From DASZPL01 sp035550315 (GTDB lineage Bacteria; Actinomycetota; Actinomycetes; JAFAQI01), in NCBI GenBank assembly GCA_035550315.1, contig DASZPL010000173.1, positions 1 to 25,569 of the forward strand: a stretch of 25,569 bases of DNA, given 5' to 3'. A model generated the notes under the pieces. It was given only the letters and a program-made list of their open reading frames with translations, was not told where the DNA came from and did not search any database. This document shows, one piece after another, positions 22,151 through 25,569 of this stretch. A program made the translations under genes and the position numbers. Position 1 is the first letter of the stretch, and each line of letters begins with the position of its first letter.

Positions 22151-23662
22151 TCAGCCGTGGTAGGGCAGGAACCGGCCGTCGCAGCGATAGCCGCTGGCTG
22201 GGTCGTCCATCCGCGAGAACGTGCCGTTCTCCAGCCGCCACAGGATGTAGCAGTGTTTCCCGACCGACTTGGAGGCGGGATTCGCCGGCGAAATCACGCC
22301 ACCGGCATTGAAGTTCTTGATCCGGCGCAGCGCCGCCATCAGGCTGGCCCGCGTCACCTGACCGTGCACGCTCTGGTATGCCTGGCGGAACAGCATGCCG
22401 TCGGCCCAGGCGTACATCGCGTAGAGGTTGAGCGGCTGGTGCGGATAGGTCCGGTTGAACCAGGTCTGCAGCGTCTTCAGCTCCGGGATTCGTTGCGCCT
22501 CGTCGGGGTTGAAGAACAGGGAGTATTCGTTCCAGCCGACGATGCCGTTCAGGTCTGCGGGACTCCCCTGGTAATCCGGGATGAAGGCCTGGTCGTACGC
22601 GATCGGGATGATGTTGATGAGTCCGTGGCAGCCGGCGGCCCGCTCGTTCTGCATCATCGTTGCGGCATTCTGCGCGGTCTCGGTCAGCTCGAAGAAGATC
22701 TGCACGCCCTGATGGCACATCTTCACGAAGTCGTTCATGAAGGTGGTTTCCACCGGACTGGCGTTGCGGCTGTACGTGAAGCGCCAACCGACGCTTTCCG
22801 CTGCGTGTTCCATGTTCTGCTGGTTGGCGACCGCCGACGGGATGTTCTCCACGATGGTGCCGACATGCTGCACCTTGCTGCCGTACTTGTGTGCGAAGTA
22901 AGCGAACATGCCGGTGGCGTAGCCGCGGACTCCGGACTGCACATCGAAGTGGTTCGGTAGCGGCGCCGCGGCTGGATCCAAGGCGACGTGGATGTCGGAC
23001 ACGGTCGGGTGTTGCTTGAGGATGGTCGCGCCGCAGCCGTCATACAGCGCGAAGGTGCCAACCAGCGCGAAGTCCTTGTTCGCCAAGTCGTCGGTGGCGT
23101 TCTCGTCCTGGCTGCAGTTCGTGCCGTCATCGGCCGCATCGACAGCCATGGTCCGGCCGCACAGCCCGCCGGAGTGGTTGACGTAATTGGCGAACGCCTC
23201 CTCGCCCTGGACGGCACCGGTGAACAGGCCGGGCACCGGCCCGCTCAGGCTCGCGACCGTCCCGACGCGCACGGTCGACGAGCTGACGCCGGGGCCGGCC
23301 GCTGAACGCGAGCAGGTTGCGCTTCCGGAGCCCGGGCTCGCGGCCGACTGCGCCGCCGGGCCGGTTGTGGCCTGATGGCCGGTGTGAGCCGATCCGGCAG
23401 GCGCGGTCGCCGCCACACCGCCGGGCCCGGCTCCGGTGACGCCCCGATTCCCGCCGCCGCTGGGCAACGCTTCACCGGCTCCCCCGCCGGCTGTTGCGGG
23501 GGTTGCCGCGGTACCGCCCGCGACCGCACTGCCCAGCACGGCAGCCGCGGCCGCGCGGCGCTCGGCGCCGGACAGCCGCGCTCCGCAGGCGCTCGACACG
23601 AGGCCGACCAGCATGGCGATGCTGACCACGGCGACCACGCCGCGCGGCGAACGACGGTTCAT
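22151..23662 (-). CDS. Branched-chain-amino-acid-type ABC transporter substrate-binding lipoprotein
   Basis: The 503-aa exported protein has an N-terminal signal (NRRSPRGVVAVVSIAMLVGLVSSAC) with a lipobox-like Cys at residue 26, although the -3 residue is Ser rather than Leu. A low-complexity Ala/Gly/Pro/Thr linker of about 100 residues follows. The type I periplasmic-binding domain begins with VRVGTVASLSGPVPGLF and contains GAVQGEEAFANYVNHSGG, the family opening. Paired cysteines (GGLCGRT, GTNCSQDE) occur in it. ATG at 23662 is preferred to 23701 since GAGGG lies five bases upstream. No permease or ATPase gene is adjacent, so it is an orphan binding protein. Its promoter carries operator copy 2. 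Confidence 0.87.
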   Translation of the reverse strand: MNRRSPRGVVAVVSIAMLVGLVSSACGARLSGAERRAAAAAVLGSAVAGGTAATPATAGGGAGEALPSGGGNRGVTGAGPGGVAATAPAGSAHTGHQATTGPAAQSAASPGSGSATCSRSAAGPGVSSSTVRVGTVASLSGPVPGLFTGAVQGEEAFANYVNHSGGLCGRTMAVDAADDGTNCSQDENATDDLANKDFALVGTFALYDGCGATILKQHPTVSDIHVALDPAAAPLPNHFDVQSGVRGYATGMFAYFAHKYGSKVQHVGTIVENIPSAVANQQNMEHAAESVGWRFTYSRNASPVETTFMNDFVKMCHQGVQIFFELTETAQNAATMMQNERAAGCHGLINIIPIAYDQAFIPDYQGSPADLNGIVGWNEYSLFFNPDEAQRIPELKTLQTWFNRTYPHQPLNLYAMYAWADGMLFRQAYQSVHGQVTRASLMAALRRIKNFNAGGVISPANPASKSVGKHCYILWRLENGTFSRMDDPASGYRCDGRFLPYHG

Positions 23663-23710
23663 GGCGCCCTCGCTTCCGGTCTGGCGCCCGAAGGCTGGCA
23701 AGACTACCGT

Positions 23711-23725
23711 CTGGACTTGTGTCTA
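23711..23725. promoter_or_regulatory. Putative TetR operator, site 2
   Basis: CTGGACTTGTGTCTA matches site 1 in 14 of 15 bases and lies between the divergent binding-protein and SDR genes, so it could control both. Its outer arms are less palindromic than in site 1. No promoter with standard spacing could be fitted around it on either strand. Confidence 0.5.
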
Positions 23726-23750
23726 CTACGCCTTGCGGCCGAGCGCCACT

Positions 23751-24737
23751 GTGAAGGTCCTCATCACTGGCGGGACCGGCTTCATCGGATCCCACATCAC
23801 CCGGGCGGCGCTGCGCAACGGTCATGCCGTGCGGCTGCTGGTCCGGGACGAGGCAAAGGCGCAAGCCATCTACCGACGGCATGACATCGAGATCGCGGAC
23901 CTGTGCGTGGGTGACATGCGGGATGCCGACGCGGTCGCGGCGGCCGTCTCCGGCTGTGATGCGGTGGTGCATGCCGCGGCCGAGATCGCGGTGGCTGGTG
24001 GCGCCGGCCCGACATCGGCGACGGCGAACCTGGACGGCGCGACGACGGTGATCACGGCAGCCATCGCCGCCGGGTGTGACCCCATCGTCTACACGTCGTC
24101 GGTGACGGCGTACCTCCCGACGACTGCCGCCATGCTGACCGAGTCGAGCCCGCTGGCCGAGCCGCGGTCGGCGTACGCCGCGTCAAAGCGGGACGTGGAG
24201 CTGTTCATCCGGCACCACCAGGAGGCCGGCGCGCCGGTCGTCAGCGTCGCGCTCGGCGGCGTCTACGGGCCGGAGGGCCCCGGCCTCGACGGGGCGGCCG
24301 TGGCGATCAGCAGCGCGCTGAACGTGCTCATGCTCGTGCCCCCGGGCGGGCTCGGCGTGATCGACGTGCGCGACACCGCGGAGCTGTTCGTCCGGCTGCT
24401 GGAGCCGGGCAGGGGCCCGCGCCGCATCATGGCCGGCGGAAACTTCGTCACCTGGCGGGAATGGGCCGACGTGCTGCAGCGCGCGCGCGGGCAGCCGGTG
24501 CAATGCCAGGAGATGTCGCTCGACGACATCCTCGAGCTGGGCCGGGAGTTCGACCGGCAGCGAGCCGCCGGCCAGGACGTGCCGCCGCTGTCGGAGGAGG
24601 CAGCGCTGCTGATGACGGCGGGCGTCCCGAGTGACGACACGACCGCGCGGCAGGTGCTTGGCCGCGACTACCGGCCGATCCTGGAGACGTTCCGTGACAC
24701 CGTCGACTGGCTGCGCCAGCAGGGTCACGTCAGCTGA
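23751..24737 (+). CDS. NAD(P)-dependent extended SDR, epimerase / 3-beta-HSD-like
   Basis: The 328-aa extended short-chain dehydrogenase carries the NAD motif GGTGFIG (7-13), the segment VVHAAAEIAV, catalytic Ser116/117 (YTSSVTAY), and Tyr142 with Lys146 (YAASK). The family includes nucleotide-sugar epimerases and 3-beta-hydroxysteroid dehydrogenase/isomerases; the sequence is insufficient to choose. The GTG at 23751 starts 26 bases after the putative operator, with only a weak GAGCG upstream, so a short-leader mRNA is possible. It is separated by 10 bases from the convergent downstream gene. If controlled by the same TetR, it would supply another oxidation step to the P450 pathway. Confidence 0.85.
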   Translation: MKVLITGGTGFIGSHITRAALRNGHAVRLLVRDEAKAQAIYRRHDIEIADLCVGDMRDADAVAAAVSGCDAVVHAAAEIAVAGGAGPTSATANLDGATTVITAAIAAGCDPIVYTSSVTAYLPTTAAMLTESSPLAEPRSAYAASKRDVELFIRHHQEAGAPVVSVALGGVYGPEGPGLDGAAVAISSALNVLMLVPPGGLGVIDVRDTAELFVRLLEPGRGPRRIMAGGNFVTWREWADVLQRARGQPVQCQEMSLDDILELGREFDRQRAAGQDVPPLSEEAALLMTAGVPSDDTTARQVLGRDYRPILETFRDTVDWLRQQGHVS

Positions 24738-24747
24738 CGATCACACT

Positions 24748-25569
24748 TCATCCGGTGGGCGTCGCCGCATCGGTGTAGCGCAGCAACGCAGCGACTCCCT
24801 GCCTCGCGGGCGGCGGCAGCTCCGGCGACACCACGAGGTCGGCGTCGCTGTAGACCAGGGCGCGAACGATCGCGGCGTCCAGCCGATCCTGCACCGGCTG
24901 GTCGACGCCCAGCGCCTCGACCTCGTCCGCTGACAACCCGAGCTGCAACGGCTCCGGCCCGACCCACGACATCGCCGTCGAGGCCGGGTCGTCACGCAGG
25001 ACGATCGACGCGACCTGCGCACGCCGCAGCGCCTCGCAGACGGCCGGCGTGTCTGTCACCGCGCCGTCGTGACGGCCCACCGCTTCGCGCAACTTCTCGA
25101 GCGCCTGGTCGCGTTGCTCCCGCACGCGGTCGAGCACAGCCTCGTGGACGGCGCCGGCAAGTGCCTCGGTCGAGGAGCCGGCGGCGCGACCGCCGGCGTC
25201 GACGCCGACCGCGTCGACCCCCTTCGGCAGTTGCTTCGCCAGCCCGTCGGTGATGAGCGTGCGCTCCCGCTCGTCGCCGGCGACCACGACCAGCTCGGCG
25301 CCCAGCCGGCGGACGCGGTGCGCAACCTCGGCCGCGACGTCGCGCGCGTTCTCCGCCCAGGCGTTCTCAACCCGGTGCTGGAAGTGCAGCGTCGACCACT
25401 CTTCGGTCGACGTCTTGTGCAGCGGATGCTGGTGGCTGCCCTCCACCGACTCCTCGGCGACAAGGCCGACCGGGTCGGCGATCAGGATGTCCGCTCCGGA
25501 CCGGTCCGCGACGACGACGACGTGCGGCACTTCGTCGGCAAGCTGCGCAAGGTACGGCATGAGATGCGG
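24748..25569 (-). CDS. Rv2629-like archaeo-eukaryotic release-factor-fold protein (5' partial)
   Basis: This reading frame is open to the window edge: the codons upstream of ATG 25560 remain in frame, so the true start lies outside. The visible 273 residues match the middle and end of mycobacterial Rv2629-like proteins in type: VVVVADRSGADI, then HKTSTEEWSTLHFQHRVENAW, ELVVVAGDERERT, and a C-terminal GVAALLRYTDA. The family is related to eRF1-type release factors and ribosome rescue factors in fold. About 100 N-terminal residues are expected beyond the window by comparison with Rv2629, from memory. It ends 10 bases from the convergent SDR gene. Confidence 0.68.
   Translation of the reverse strand, partial: PHLMPYLAQLADEVPHVVVVADRSGADILIADPVGLVAEESVEGSHQHPLHKTSTEEWSTLHFQHRVENAWAENARDVAAEVAHRVRRLGAELVVVAGDERERTLITDGLAKQLPKGVDAVGVDAGGRAAGSSTEALAGAVHEAVLDRVREQRDQALEKLREAVGRHDGAVTDTPAVCEALRRAQVASIVLRDDPASTAMSWVGPEPLQLGLSADEVEALGVDQPVQDRLDAAIVRALVYSDADLVVSPELPPPARQGVAALLRYTDAATPTG

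Noticed and set aside
1..25569. tRNA genes, CRISPR arrays, insertion sequences, prophage or attachment sites
   Set aside because: No cloverleaf-like segment, spaced direct repeats, transposase or integrase frame, or terminal inverted repeats with target duplications were seen. The only tandem repeat block is at 7338-7402, with no spacers.

Overview
This window is high-GC DNA (about 70% by eye) with many GTG starts, 1-8 base gene overlaps and actinobacterial gene families throughout, so it comes from the chromosome of an actinomycete. Several proteins recall mycobacterial relatives (CYP51, CYP123, an Rv2629-like protein), which suggests Mycobacteriales, Frankiales or a neighbouring order. I cannot place the genus. 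I see no tRNA, rRNA, CRISPR array, insertion sequence or phage gene.

Region 1 (about 40-5930, all minus strand) is housekeeping: leuS, then comEA-comEC-holA with overlapping ends (DNA uptake channel proteins and the DNA polymerase III delta subunit). Region 2 (6030-7402) holds a divergent L,D-transpeptidase lipoprotein gene. It ends in a long inverted repeat fused to three 22-bp tandem repeats. Region 3 (7401-9718, minus) is a three-gene unit: a membrane di-iron hydroxylase, a zinc glucose-dehydrogenase-type enzyme and a DUF1684 protein. Region 4 (9797-13630, plus) is a tight four-gene operon: a secreted Cys-rich protein, a Tat-signal DUF5987/gluconate-dehydrogenase-subunit-3-like protein, a GMC flavoprotein and an uncharacterised beta-rich protein. 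It looks like an exported oxidoreductase system of unknown substrate.

Region 5 (22096 down to 13665, minus) is the most interesting part. It is a continuous ten-gene operon: an uncharacterised 432-aa protein, a TetR regulator, CYP123-type P450, CYP51 sterol 14-alpha-demethylase, a [3Fe-4S] ferredoxin, an NTF2/SnoaL-like protein, a short-chain dehydrogenase, a 3-hydroxyisobutyrate-dehydrogenase-like enzyme, a carboxymuconolactone-decarboxylase-like protein and a CYP142-like P450. From memory, M. tuberculosis carries most of these families in two neighbouring, oppositely oriented groups (Rv0763c-Rv0767c and Rv0769-Rv0771); here they form one transcription unit.

Region 6 (22151-24737) has an orphan branched-chain-amino-acid-type substrate-binding lipoprotein and a divergent 3-beta-HSD/epimerase-like SDR. 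The promoter of the P450 operon and this divergent promoter share a 15-bp element (14 of 15 bases identical), with near-palindromic symmetry in the first copy. I propose it is the operator of the operon's TetR protein, tying capture, oxidation and dehydrogenation of a sterol- or terpenoid-like compound into one regulon. The window ends inside an Rv2629-like gene (5' end missing).
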